The notes under the pieces: generated by a model | Database searches by the model: none | The model's input: only the letters and a program-made list of their open reading frames with translations | Told to the model about the DNA's origin: nothing | In this document: piece by piece, positions 1 through 7,471 of the stretch | How positions within the stretch are numbered: position 1 is the stretch's first letter | Layout: each line of letters opens with the position of its first letter | Assembly (NCBI GenBank): GCA_905235825.1 | Contig: CAJONH010000063.1 | Span: 1 to 10,867, forward strand | Direction: 5' to 3' | Length of the DNA stretch: 10,867 nt | Origin: Candidatus Gastranaerophilales bacterium | GTDB taxonomy: Bacteria > Cyanobacteriota > Vampirovibrionia > Gastranaerophilales > Gastranaerophilaceae | Position numbers and translations under genes: made by a program

Positions 1-82
1 AGTGCTCACTTTTTAAAGTCACCACTCCAAAATTTCGTTCACACCTCATTTCATTCGGCTTATCACGAAATTTTCTCGGGCA
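1..82 (+). repeat. Dispersed repeat, copy 1 (cut by window edge)
   Basis: The conserved end of this copy, positions 58-82 (starts GCTTATCACGAAATTT, ends CTCGGGCA), matches 24 of 25 bases of the minus-strand sequence 10004-9980 upstream of murD. Further left the match decays but shared blocks remain, such as CACTTT at 7-12 and AATTTCG near 32-38. No protein-coding sequence is seen here. The copy ends 52 nt before the exporter start codon. The left limit is unknown because the window starts inside it. Confidence 0.6.
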
Positions 83-128
83 ATTTTCTGACGATATAAA
101 TACCAACATTATATGCTTGTGTTACAAT
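72..128 (+). promoter_or_regulatory. Candidate promoter(s) of the ABC exporter gene
   Basis: Two alternatives are visible. (a) A -10-like TATAAA at 95-100 lies 17 nt after a weak -35-like TTTCTC at 72-77, which is inside the end of the repeat. This would give a leader of about 28 nt and mirrors the arrangement upstream of murD. (b) TACAAT at 123-128 is preceded by TG at 120-121, a full extended -10 (TGnTACAAT). Transcription would then start at about 135, the A of the start codon, giving a leaderless mRNA. No Shine-Dalgarno sequence is visible before the ATG, which favours (b) slightly. Neither is proven. Confidence 0.45.
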
Positions 129-134
129 TAGATT

Positions 135-1958
135 ATGAAACTTATAAATACAACAGCAGAAAATTCATTTAAATACGGCTGGCTTTTATCACGGATAATG
201 CCGTTTGTAATTAAATACTGGTTTAGAATAATTTTGGGATTTATGGTAGCAATACCGCTGGGATTATTGGACGGTGTTACGGCTTTTGCACTTAAACCTT
301 ATATGGATTATGTTATAGGTGCTAAAGATTTTGAATTTACGATTTTAAATCATAAGTTTTTTATAACAAGTATACAAATGTCATTTTTAATACCTGCAGG
401 TGTTGTTATATTTGCGGCTGTTCAAGGCATTTTAAGATATTTAAACGGATATTTTTGCACATGGACAGGGCAGAAAATTACAAATGATTTAAGAATATCT
501 TTATTTCAAAAATTGATATATATGCATCCTCAATTTTTTGATGAAAATTCTTCAGGTGTTATTATTCAAAGATATATGTCTGACCCTCAAACGGCATCGG
601 CAGGTATAGTTGTTCAATTAAAAGATATTGCAACTGGAACGTTTGGAGCAATAGGTTTGATTGCAGTTATGCTCTACAGTTCGTGGAAACTGGCTATAAT
701 TGGTGTTATAGTTCTCTGTGCCGCATTTCTTCCCGTAGTGCTTATAAGAAAAAAAATTAAATCCGCATCCAACAAGAATATGGTTATAAGCGGGAATATG
801 ACAACAAATATAAACGAAACATATTCGGGGAATAAAGTAATGGCGGCTTATGCTCTGCAAGACAGACAGTATAATTACTTTAAAAAACAAGTTTGGGATT
901 CGTTTAATGTTAATATGTCGCTTTATAAACGTACCGGATGGATGTCGCCTCTTATGTACATAATAGCTTCACTGGGAATTGCAACGGTTCTCGGTGTGGG
1001 AACATATCTTATTAATTCTCACGAAATGACGGCAGGTTCATTTGCCTCATTTGTAACTTCATTATTATTACTTTATAAGCCGGTAAAAGTTGTAGGCGGA
1101 AGTTTAACTGATTTACAGGGGCTTTTTGTTGCGGCAGGCAGAGTTTTTGAATTGTTTGATGTGGACTCCGAAATAAAAGACCGTGAAAATCCTGTTATAC
1201 TCGACGGTTTTGATAAAGCTATTACGTTTGAGAATGTTTTTTTTGAATATCAAAATGACCGTCTTGTATTAAAAAATATAAATTTGAACGTATCAAAAAA
1301 TGAAACTCTTGCAATAGTCGGTAATTCCGGCGGAGGAAAATCAACACTCGTAAATTTAATTCCCAGATTTTATGACGTAAAATCCGGTTCTGTAAAAATT
1401 GACGGCGAAGATATAAGAAATATTTCTTTAAAATCTTTACGAAATAACATATCCGTAGTTTTTCAGGATAATTTCTTATTTTCGGGCAGTATACGAGAAA
1501 ATATAATGATGGGAAATCCGAAGGCATCGGAAGAAGATTTAAAAAAAGCAATAGAATCTGCTCATTTGGAAGAAATGATTACTGATATGCCTCAAGGGCT
1601 TGATACCGTTATAGGAGAAAGAGGAACCTCCTTATCCGGCGGACAAAGACAGCGTGTTGCAATTGCAAGAGCAATGCTGAGAAATGCACCGATTGTTATT
1701 TTGGATGAAGCAACCTCTGCTCTTGATAATGAATCGGAAGCTATTGTCCAAAAAGCTATGGATAATCTCATGAAAGACCGAACTGTATTTATTATTGCAC
1801 ACAGACTATCTACAATAAAAAATGCAGACAGAATAATTGTTATTAATGACGGTGAATTGGTTGAACAGGGTACACATAATGAATTGATGAATATTTCGGA
1901 TGGTCATTATAAAGCTCTTTATGATATGCAATTTAAAAAACAAGAAGTTACGACATAA
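135..1958 (+). CDS. MsbA-like ABC exporter, fused permease and ATPase (half-transporter)
   Basis: This 607-aa protein has the layout of a type-I ABC exporter that works as a homodimer in the inner membrane. The N-terminal half holds about six membrane segments, near residues 26-50, 82-103, 167-184, 185-204, 268-292 and 297-316. The nucleotide-binding domain follows from about 360. It has Walker A G396-T404 (GNSGGGKST), the Q-loop Q444, the ABC signature LSGGQ at 500-504, Walker B with D524 and the catalytic E525, and the switch histidine H556, so the ATPase should be active. Length and order match the MsbA/lipid flippase group, whose known role is ATP-driven transfer of lipid A core or other lipids. 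There is no C39 peptidase domain, so peptide export is less likely. An in-frame TAG at 129-131 rules out a more upstream start. No Shine-Dalgarno sequence is visible. The substrate cannot be read from sequence. Confidence 0.93.
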   Translation: MKLINTTAENSFKYGWLLSRIMPFVIKYWFRIILGFMVAIPLGLLDGVTAFALKPYMDYVIGAKDFEFTILNHKFFITSIQMSFLIPAGVVIFAAVQGILRYLNGYFCTWTGQKITNDLRISLFQKLIYMHPQFFDENSSGVIIQRYMSDPQTASAGIVVQLKDIATGTFGAIGLIAVMLYSSWKLAIIGVIVLCAAFLPVVLIRKKIKSASNKNMVISGNMTTNINETYSGNKVMAAYALQDRQYNYFKKQVWDSFNVNMSLYKRTGWMSPLMYIIASLGIATVLGVGTYLINSHEMTAGSFASFVTSLLLLYKPVKVVGGSLTDLQGLFVAAGRVFELFDVDSEIKDRENPVILDGFDKAITFENVFFEYQNDRLVLKNINLNVSKNETLAIVGNSGGGKSTLVNLIPRFYDVKSGSVKIDGEDIRNISLKSLRNNISVVFQDNFLFSGSIRENIMMGNPKASEEDLKKAIESAHLEEMITDMPQGLDTVIGERGTSLSGGQRQRVAIARAMLRNAPIVILDEATSALDNESEAIVQKAMDNLMKDRTVFIIAHRLSTIKNADRIIVINDGELVEQGTHNELMNISDGHYKALYDMQFKKQEVTT

Positions 1959-1994
1959 ATATCAGTGTTTTATGTTAATACAACAAATACATGA

Positions 1995-2029
1995 TTACAA
2001 ATTCTACGAAAGTAGTATATAATTATAAT
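1995..2029 (+). promoter_or_regulatory. Candidate promoter of the 102-aa protein gene, tandem -10 boxes
   Basis: Two perfect TATAAT hexamers lie back to back at 2018-2023 and 2024-2029. A weak -35-like TTACAA at 1995-2000 is spaced 17 nt from the first. Transcription would start at about 2030-2036, leaving a leader of about 45-50 nt before the ATG at 2080. No terminator hairpin is visible after the exporter gene at 1958, so read-through is also possible. Confidence 0.5.
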
Positions 2030-2079
2030 ATAGACATTCCCTAAAATATAAATGTTTAGAAAAAAAGAAAGTAGAAACG

Positions 2080-2388
2080 ATGTCGTTTAGCATCAATGGA
2101 CCTGATCCTACACCTGCAATTCAACGTGCATTTCACGCAAATGACGGAGGTGCAGGTAATTTGGGTTATTTTAATCAGGGAAAAAAAAAGAAAAAAGATG
2201 AAGACAAAGATGAAAACGATGTATTAGAACTTTCTACAAAAAAAGATGAAGAAGCTGAAGAAGAAAAAGAAGAAAAAAATCCTGATTCAATAGGTATCAA
2301 AATAAAAACCTTCTGGTTTAGAATTCATGGCATTTTCAGTGAAGTTGTTGAAGATAGTGAAAATGAAGACAAAAATAATGACAAATAA
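2080..2388 (+). CDS. Small Lys/Glu-rich protein of unknown function
   Basis: I do not recognise this 102-aa protein. Residues 1-34 are of normal composition, with the start MSFSINGPDPTPAIQRAFHA and a Gly/Asn-rich stretch around 21-34. A run of five lysines follows at 35-39, then a highly charged acidic segment from about 40 to 68. A short hydrophobic/aromatic stretch at about 71-90 (IGIKIKTFWFRIHGIF) precedes an acidic C-terminus. There is no signal peptide, no full membrane helix and no cysteine. Upstream of the ATG is a purine-rich AAAGAAAG stretch but no good Shine-Dalgarno sequence. It has its own promoter-like sequences. Support for its being a real gene is the tandem -10, the non-random N-terminal composition and the similarity in style to the two larger acidic proteins nearby. 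Function is unknown. Confidence 0.65.
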   Translation: MSFSINGPDPTPAIQRAFHANDGGAGNLGYFNQGKKKKKDEDKDENDVLELSTKKDEEAEEEKEEKNPDSIGIKIKTFWFRIHGIFSEVVEDSENEDKNNDK

Positions 2389-2397
2389 CAAAAGGAC

Positions 2398-2518
2398 TGT
2401 CTTGAAAAATTCGCATTTAACGGCATTTCGTGTTTTGTTTTCAGCGACATCGCCGCTTTCAACAAAAGCACTACAGTTTCAGCAAATTTTTCGCTTATCG
2501 TGAATTTTTGTTCGGACG
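2398..2518 (+). repeat. Dispersed repeat, copy 2
   Basis: Both ends of this copy match the minus-strand copy upstream of murD. The left end is TGTCTTGAAAAA (from 2398; compare 10149 down to about 10138). The right end is GCAAATTTTTCGCTTATC at 2482-2499, identical to the complement of 9998-10015. Between them the two are alignable but diverged, and this copy is about 50 bp shorter. The right-hand CGGGCA of the other copies appears here as CGGAC near 2513-2517. It lies between the 102-aa gene and the terminator of the convergent 691-aa gene. No credible coding sequence is present. Confidence 0.55.
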
Positions 2519-2529
2519 AATAAATATAA

Positions 2530-2566
2530 AAGAAAAGGGCATACAGAATATTGTAACTGTATGCCC
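2530..2566 (-). terminator. Rho-independent terminator of the lysozyme-domain gene
   Basis: A perfect 10-bp stem, GGGCATACAG (2537-2546) with CTGTATGCCC (2557-2566), has a 10-nt loop. On the minus strand it is followed by TTTTCTTTTAT. It begins about 20 bp after the stop codon at 2587. The + strand side lacks a clear T-run, so it serves the minus-strand gene. Confidence 0.9.
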
Positions 2567-2586
2567 GCATTGTAAATTTTATCCTT

Positions 2587-4662
2587 TTAACTTATTGCTT
2601 TCATCATAACTGCTACACCGAGCTGTTGATCTACGTAGTTTGCATCATATACTCCGTCGGCAACATATTTACCGCCTTTGTAATTGGTTGTTCCTGCCCA
2701 TACATAAGGAGATGCTACACCTTTATTTCTGTAACCAAGCCCGTTATATCTTTCCGCAAAGTCTAATAAAGACTTCAAATTCTTTTTATCGACTCCGCTT
2801 GTGCCTTGTCTTTTTATTGCATCAACAGCTGCTTCCGTCCATTGATTTGCTCCGAAATATATTCCTTCCGGAACCATAGTTGTCGTTTTACCGAGTTTTT
2901 CTCCGTTATGAAGATATGTTGAGAAATCTCCGCCACTTTCTCTCCAGTGTAATGCAGCTATTAATTCTGCCGGCATTCCTGTTTTCTTTGCTACTTCATC
3001 ATACTTTGCTTTATTTTTCTTGAAGTTAGCTTTGAAACTTTCCAAGTCGGCTTTTTGCTGAGATGATAAATTTTCTTTAAAGTTGAAATTAAAGGAAGAA
3101 ACTGAATTATCTTCTTTTGTTTTTTCAGCTTTCTTTTCGCTTATTTTATTGTTTATCTCCCTTAATTCTCCTTGTGATTTATCGATTGCCCCCTTAGCTG
3201 TTTCAGCTTCACTGTCTTTTACTGTTTGTACATTCTTTTCAGCTTCATTAAATGTTGTTAATGCACTTTTTAATTCTTGTGATACTTTTTCATTATTTAC
3301 AATAAGCTCGGTTTCCAATTTTGTTTTTTCGCCCTGAGCTTTTTCTAAATCTTTTTGTTTTGTGTCTAATTCTGATTTTGCTTTATCTCTTGTTTTGGTT
3401 AACTCTTTTAATTTTGCTTTATCATTGTTAAGCTGTTTTTCTGCTGCCGAAATTTTAGAATTCAATTCGGAAGTTTTTGATTTTATTTCTGATTTTGTAT
3501 CCGAATCATCGCCTTTTTGACCTTTTATTGCTTTTAAAGCATCTTTTAAAGCTCCCAAATTTGACTCATCCTGAGCAATTATTCCCTGCTGGGTTGTCAG
3601 TGCAGTTTCAGCTTCTTGTAATTTTATTTGTGCCTGATCAACCGCTTTCGTTTTTTCTTCGACTTTTTTTATTGCATCTTCCAGCTGTTTTTTTTGCTCT
3701 GCTGTTAAATTTTCTTCTTTTTGAAGCAATTTTTCATAATCAGCTTTTGATGTATCATATTTGTTTTGAGCAGCTTTTACATTTGTATTTTCACCTGTAT
3801 AAACCTGATTAAACGCTTCAAGGGCAGTTTTAACATCGTTTTCTTTTTCTGTTTTCTGCTTTTCTAAATCTTCTATTGATTCACCTTCGTCAGCAGTATT
3901 TGACGTTTCTGAAACAGACTGAGCCGAGGACGGTGATGCAGAAGTAGCTGAAACTCCGCCTGAACCATAAGCCGGACTATAGCCCGAAACACCGGATGTA
4001 CCTGCATCCGAAGCTCCTGCTGCACTTGAAGCACCATCGGTCGAACTGTCATCTCCATCAGTGTCCTCATCCTGATATTCGGATAAATCAAGTTCTTGAA
4101 TTTTCTTTGTTCCTGCAAGTATATCCTTTATCGAAATATCGCCGGAATTACCGTCTAAATCTTCGATTGCTTTTAAAAAGGCTTTCGCCTCAGATTTATT
4201 TATTTCTCCGTTTCCATCCGAATCAATAATCGATTTCATTTTTTCATCGGTCATTAAATCATTTAATATTCCTACTAACGGTAATTTTGCATCGGAAGTG
4301 TCTTCATCATTTTTTTCTTCTGTAGATGCGGCATTATCAGTTATTTCACTATCCGTCTTTTTTTCTTCTTCAATAAATTTACCGTCTTCAAATTTAAGAT
4401 TAAGAAGGTCATCTGTTTTCATTTTTGCATCATCAATGTCATCTTTGTACTTTTCGTTCAAAAATTGATCAAATTCATCTGCATAAGAAAACACACTGAT
4501 ATTTTTGTTGTCTAAATCATACTTTTTTTCGTCATTTTCTTCGGAGGCTTCTTCTGATACTTCATTTGAAACTTCGCCTGTTTCTTCCGTTTGAGTATTA
4601 TTTGCAGTATTTAAAGAACCCAAATAATCCTTAAACTCATCTTGTAGTTTAGCTAACTCCAT
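2587..4662 (-). CDS. EF-hand, coiled-coil protein with C-terminal lysozyme-family domain
   Basis: This 691-aa protein is modular (ATG numbering). Residues 1-140 are acidic and low in complexity. Residues 147-158 (DSDGNGEINKSE) are a canonical 12-residue EF-hand calcium loop, followed by a degenerate second loop at about 168-180. A Ser/Gly/Ala linker runs from about 204 to 257, and a long Lys/Glu/Gln coiled coil from about 258 to 518. The C-terminal domain, about 535-691, has HWRESGGDF (572-580, candidate catalytic E575), LHNGEKLG (584-591), W608, ERYNGLGYR (637-645), SPYVWAG (651-657) and KGGKYVADG (662-670). I recognise this pattern from the 'lysozyme family protein' group (COG5526-like, from memory), so peptidoglycan cleavage is likely. 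There is no signal peptide and no cysteine. A TTG nine bases upstream (4671) is possible, but I chose the ATG because GAGG motifs precede it; the nearest is only 3 nt away and the other 11 nt. It is transcribed divergently from the 495-aa gene. Confidence 0.85.
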   Translation of the reverse strand: MELAKLQDEFKDYLGSLNTANNTQTEETGEVSNEVSEEASEENDEKKYDLDNKNISVFSYADEFDQFLNEKYKDDIDDAKMKTDDLLNLKFEDGKFIEEEKKTDSEITDNAASTEEKNDEDTSDAKLPLVGILNDLMTDEKMKSIIDSDGNGEINKSEAKAFLKAIEDLDGNSGDISIKDILAGTKKIQELDLSEYQDEDTDGDDSSTDGASSAAGASDAGTSGVSGYSPAYGSGGVSATSASPSSAQSVSETSNTADEGESIEDLEKQKTEKENDVKTALEAFNQVYTGENTNVKAAQNKYDTSKADYEKLLQKEENLTAEQKKQLEDAIKKVEEKTKAVDQAQIKLQEAETALTTQQGIIAQDESNLGALKDALKAIKGQKGDDSDTKSEIKSKTSELNSKISAAEKQLNNDKAKLKELTKTRDKAKSELDTKQKDLEKAQGEKTKLETELIVNNEKVSQELKSALTTFNEAEKNVQTVKDSEAETAKGAIDKSQGELREINNKISEKKAEKTKEDNSVSSFNFNFKENLSSQQKADLESFKANFKKNKAKYDEVAKKTGMPAELIAALHWRESGGDFSTYLHNGEKLGKTTTMVPEGIYFGANQWTEAAVDAIKRQGTSGVDKKNLKSLLDFAERYNGLGYRNKGVASPYVWAGTTNYKGGKYVADGVYDANYVDQQLGVAVMMKAIS

Positions 4663-4714
4663 AGACCTCAAATCCTCATTTTAAAACCCATCTGTATATA
4701 AAAACCCTAAATTT

Positions 4715-4745
4715 AAGCATTTATTGCATGCTTTTTTATTTTTAT
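4715..4745 (+). terminator. Terminator-like hairpin in the divergent spacer
   Basis: AAGCAT (4715-4720) pairs with ATGCTT (4728-4733) across a 7-nt loop. On the + strand it is followed by TTTTATTTTT. The stem is short (6 bp). It faces + although no + gene lies just upstream. It may stop antisense transcription out of the 691-aa gene, or may instead form a hairpin in that gene's leader. Confidence 0.4.
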
Positions 4746-4851
4746 CCGTTATATTTTACAAAATTTAATAAAAATTAAAAAAAATTAAAACTATATTTTG
4801 TATATTTAAAGTTTTTTTGTGTAAAGACGATTTAACTTATATGTTGTTTAT

Positions 4852-4856
4852 GAGGT
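4852..4856 (+). promoter_or_regulatory. Ribosome binding site deciding the start of the acidic protein
   Basis: GAGGT at 4852-4856 is the only good Shine-Dalgarno sequence here. It lies 6 nt before GTG 4863 and 9 nt before ATG 4866, so both adjacent in-frame codons are usable. An out-of-frame ATG at 4859 opens a five-codon reading frame ending in TAG at 4874-4876, overlapping the true start. The remaining spacer 4672-4851 is very A+T-rich, and I could not place the divergent promoters with confidence. Confidence 0.6.
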
Positions 4857-4865
4857 AAATGTGTG

Positions 4866-6353
4866 ATGCAAATTAGTAATGATGATTCCAATATAAAAAA
4901 AAATATAAATAATAATCTTAATGAAATTAATTTAAATGGAGTTGAAGAAGCTGCTGAGGTACAAGATACCGATACCCGAATAATTGAAAGCTCAATAGAT
5001 ACACAATATATTGAAGACGGCTCTATATTTGAGATAGGGGATAATATAGCACCTTATATTCCTGTGGATAATCAATCTAATGATGATGACAGTATTTTTG
5101 GCTTAACATCACAATATTATAATTCCGGAGAAAACTTATTATTATCAAGTGACAGCCTTGTTATCAAAGAACAAGGACAACCAAATAACAATAATATTTA
5201 TACAAACAATATTACATCGGTTATTGACAGATTTAACAAAATTAGTACAGATGACAGCCGTTCAGTTGCAGAAGCAAAACATGACGCTCAAGAAAAAAGA
5301 TTTGCATCATTAAAAGAAGGGCTTTCTGAAAAATCACAAAAGCAGCTTGATACTCTTAATGAAAAAACGATAATTGTTGAAGATATAATTGATTCTATGC
5401 AGGTTAGAAAAGAAAGTGACATTCAAGAATATATTCCAAATAATAATCTTATTAAAGCACAAAATGCAGTTACTGCAGATGATGTAGATGCTGCACAACA
5501 GCAAATCCTTTCGCATCTGGCAGAAAGAAATATTGAAATGACAAGCACCGATGACGGCAGAATTTTATTTGACGGCGGTCAAATTTCTTATGAAGAAGGT
5601 AAGTTTGTTTCTATTGAATATGATTTAGGTGATAATTTTACGTTTAATGCGGGAATGACTAATGATAGCAATGAAGATTCCGTAATTTTGACCGTAACAA
5701 ATCAAAATCCTAATGAAGACTTGAAAAATCAAGATCATGTTGCTTTAACACAAAGACATGATTCCTATACAACTGAAGAAGGGGCTTACAGATTTCGTGA
5801 TGACATATCAACGATAAGTGCACAGGAAAATAATGTTTCATCAGCACTGGTAAATTCATCAACCGAAATTTTAACAGGCGGTATGATTAAAGAACAAGAC
5901 AATAATAGCTTAAACGAAGATGATACAGGTAATACCGAAAACGTCGCATCAGAAGAACAAATTGAGAATGATAATTCAACCATTGGTAATGTAGAAAAAG
6001 AAGATAATAATGAAAATCTAACAACAGATGAAAACTCATCAGACGAAGATGTAAATATTAAAGAAACACCTGAAGATAATACTTTAGTTAATGCCGAAGA
6101 AGAAAATATTCAATCCGATGAACTAAAGCAAGAAGATGATGAAAATGACAAAGCTACAGATGATATCAGTTCCGATGATAATAAGGAAAATGATACCAAT
6201 TTAGATATTGTTGAAGGAAATGAAGTTATAGAAGAAGACTCTAATGATGAGATGGATTCCGAGTCGTTAGAAAATGGTGAAAATTCTGACGATAAAGATG
6301 ATAAAGATGCGAGTGACGACAAAACCAAAGGAACCGATAATAAATCAGAATAA
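4866..6353 (+). CDS. Highly acidic protein of unknown function, Asn/Asp/Glu-rich
   Basis: I do not recognise this protein of 495 aa (496 if GTG 4863 is used). Residues 1-125 are Asn/Asp-rich and low in complexity. The middle, about 126-320, looks more folded. It has a helical Lys/Glu/Gln part at about 130-220, then a likely beta-rich part (RILFDGGQISYEEGKFVSIE, 233-252; VILTVTNQ, 274-281). Residues from about 342 to the end form a long disordered tail dominated by Asp, Glu, Asn and Ser. There is no signal peptide, membrane segment or cysteine. It is transcribed divergently from the lysozyme-domain gene and shares its acidic low-complexity style, so the two may act together or share a location; that is inference. 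Its stop codon is 5 bp from the murG stop on the other strand, with no terminator visible. Confidence 0.8.
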   Translation: MQISNDDSNIKKNINNNLNEINLNGVEEAAEVQDTDTRIIESSIDTQYIEDGSIFEIGDNIAPYIPVDNQSNDDDSIFGLTSQYYNSGENLLLSSDSLVIKEQGQPNNNNIYTNNITSVIDRFNKISTDDSRSVAEAKHDAQEKRFASLKEGLSEKSQKQLDTLNEKTIIVEDIIDSMQVRKESDIQEYIPNNNLIKAQNAVTADDVDAAQQQILSHLAERNIEMTSTDDGRILFDGGQISYEEGKFVSIEYDLGDNFTFNAGMTNDSNEDSVILTVTNQNPNEDLKNQDHVALTQRHDSYTTEEGAYRFRDDISTISAQENNVSSALVNSSTEILTGGMIKEQDNNSLNEDDTGNTENVASEEQIENDNSTIGNVEKEDNNENLTTDENSSDEDVNIKETPEDNTLVNAEEENIQSDELKQEDDENDKATDDISSDDNKENDTNLDIVEGNEVIEEDSNDEMDSESLENGENSDDKDDKDASDDKTKGTDNKSE

Positions 6354-6358
6354 ATAAT

Positions 6359-7471
6359 TTATACTGTTATAGTGCTTTTTAATTGTTTAACAATTTCTTC
6401 CGTCGGATTTATTTTTGCAAGTTCTTTTGCTTTTTTGCTCATTTGTAAAAGTTTTTCATCCGTAATTTCATTAATTTTTTTTAGAAGATTTTCACATGTA
6501 CATTCACTATCTTCTATGTACAAAGAAACACCTTTTTCGCACATTTCTTTAGCATTTTTTCTCTGGTGGTCTTGTGCGGCATAAGGATAAGGTACAAGAA
6601 TTGAGGCTGAATGACACTGAACAATTTCTGTAAGACTTAGTGAGCCTGCTCTTGCTATGACTAAATCGGCAGATTTAAGCGGATAAACCATTTCATCGAA
6701 ATATGGACGAACCATTATATTCGGATTTGTTTCATATTCGGGATAAATTTTCTGTAATTCTCCAATAACTTCATCAAATTTATTTTTTCCTGTCTGCAAA
6801 ATTACAAAAGCATTGTTATCTTCACTTAATGTCTTTAACAGACCTGACATTGCAGTATTTATTGTTTTAGCTCCCTGAGAACCTCCCATTGCAAAAATAA
6901 CTTTTTTATTTTGCGGTATATTCAGTTTTTCACGTGCTTCTTGTTTTGTAACGGTAAAAAATACCTTTCTTATAGGATTACCATTGTATATAATATTATT
7001 TGATTTTAAAACTTTTTTTGAACTTTCAAATGCAACTGAAACAATTTTTGCATACGGAGCTGCAAATTTCGATACAAGTCCGGGAACAGAGTCGCAATCG
7101 TGTATCATATAGGGTTTATTAAGAAATTTCGCCGCAAAAACAATAGGTGCTGAAACATATCCGCCTGTTGTAAATATTGCATCCGGCTTATATTTTTTTA
7201 TATAACCCGCTGCTTTTAACCACGCAAAAAAGAATTTTATTGCCCATAGAGGCATAGAAAGACTTAGTTTTCTGGGCATTCCCGAAACATTTACTCCTAA
7301 AAAAGTTACATCCGGATATTTTTTAGCGATTTCAAATTCAAGATTTTTTGGATTGCCTATATAATAAATTTTGTTGTTACCTTCTTCTATTAACTTATCA
7401 ACAACAGTAAAAGCCGGATAAATATGACCGCCGGTACCGCCGCCTGAAATAAAATATACATTATCTGACAT
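6359..7471 (-). CDS. murG: MurG, UDP-GlcNAc:lipid I N-acetylglucosaminyltransferase
   Basis: MurG transfers GlcNAc from UDP-GlcNAc to lipid I on the inner face of the cytoplasmic membrane, forming lipid II. The 370-aa length is normal for the family. The N-terminal glycine loop GGGTGGH is at 10-16. GGYVSAP at 103-109, GGSQGAKTIN at 196-205, the UDP-GlcNAc site region ARAGSLSLTEI at 273-283 and PYPYAAQDHQ at 294-303 are all present. The usual HEQN motif appears instead as HDCD at 124-127, an unusual but partly conservative change. The ATG overlaps the 3' end of ftsW by 11 bp, and an AGAAGG Shine-Dalgarno sequence lies 7 nt upstream inside ftsW, so the two are translationally coupled. It is the last gene of the operon, and its 3' end meets the acidic-protein gene. 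Confidence 0.97.
   Translation of the reverse strand: MSDNVYFISGGGTGGHIYPAFTVVDKLIEEGNNKIYYIGNPKNLEFEIAKKYPDVTFLGVNVSGMPRKLSLSMPLWAIKFFFAWLKAAGYIKKYKPDAIFTTGGYVSAPIVFAAKFLNKPYMIHDCDSVPGLVSKFAAPYAKIVSVAFESSKKVLKSNNIIYNGNPIRKVFFTVTKQEAREKLNIPQNKKVIFAMGGSQGAKTINTAMSGLLKTLSEDNNAFVILQTGKNKFDEVIGELQKIYPEYETNPNIMVRPYFDEMVYPLKSADLVIARAGSLSLTEIVQCHSASILVPYPYAAQDHQRKNAKEMCEKGVSLYIEDSECTCENLLKKINEITDEKLLQMSKKAKELAKINPTEEIVKQLKSTITV

Noticed and set aside
2325..2570. Minus-strand 81-aa open frame between the 102-aa and 691-aa genes
   Set aside because: It starts inside a terminator hairpin, crosses repeat copy 2 and overlaps the 102-aa gene antisense, so it is a chance frame.
3477..3812. Plus-strand 111-aa leucine/phenylalanine-rich open frame
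   Set aside because: It is antisense to the coiled coil of the 691-aa protein; Lys/Glu-rich codons read backwards give Leu/Phe-rich false frames.
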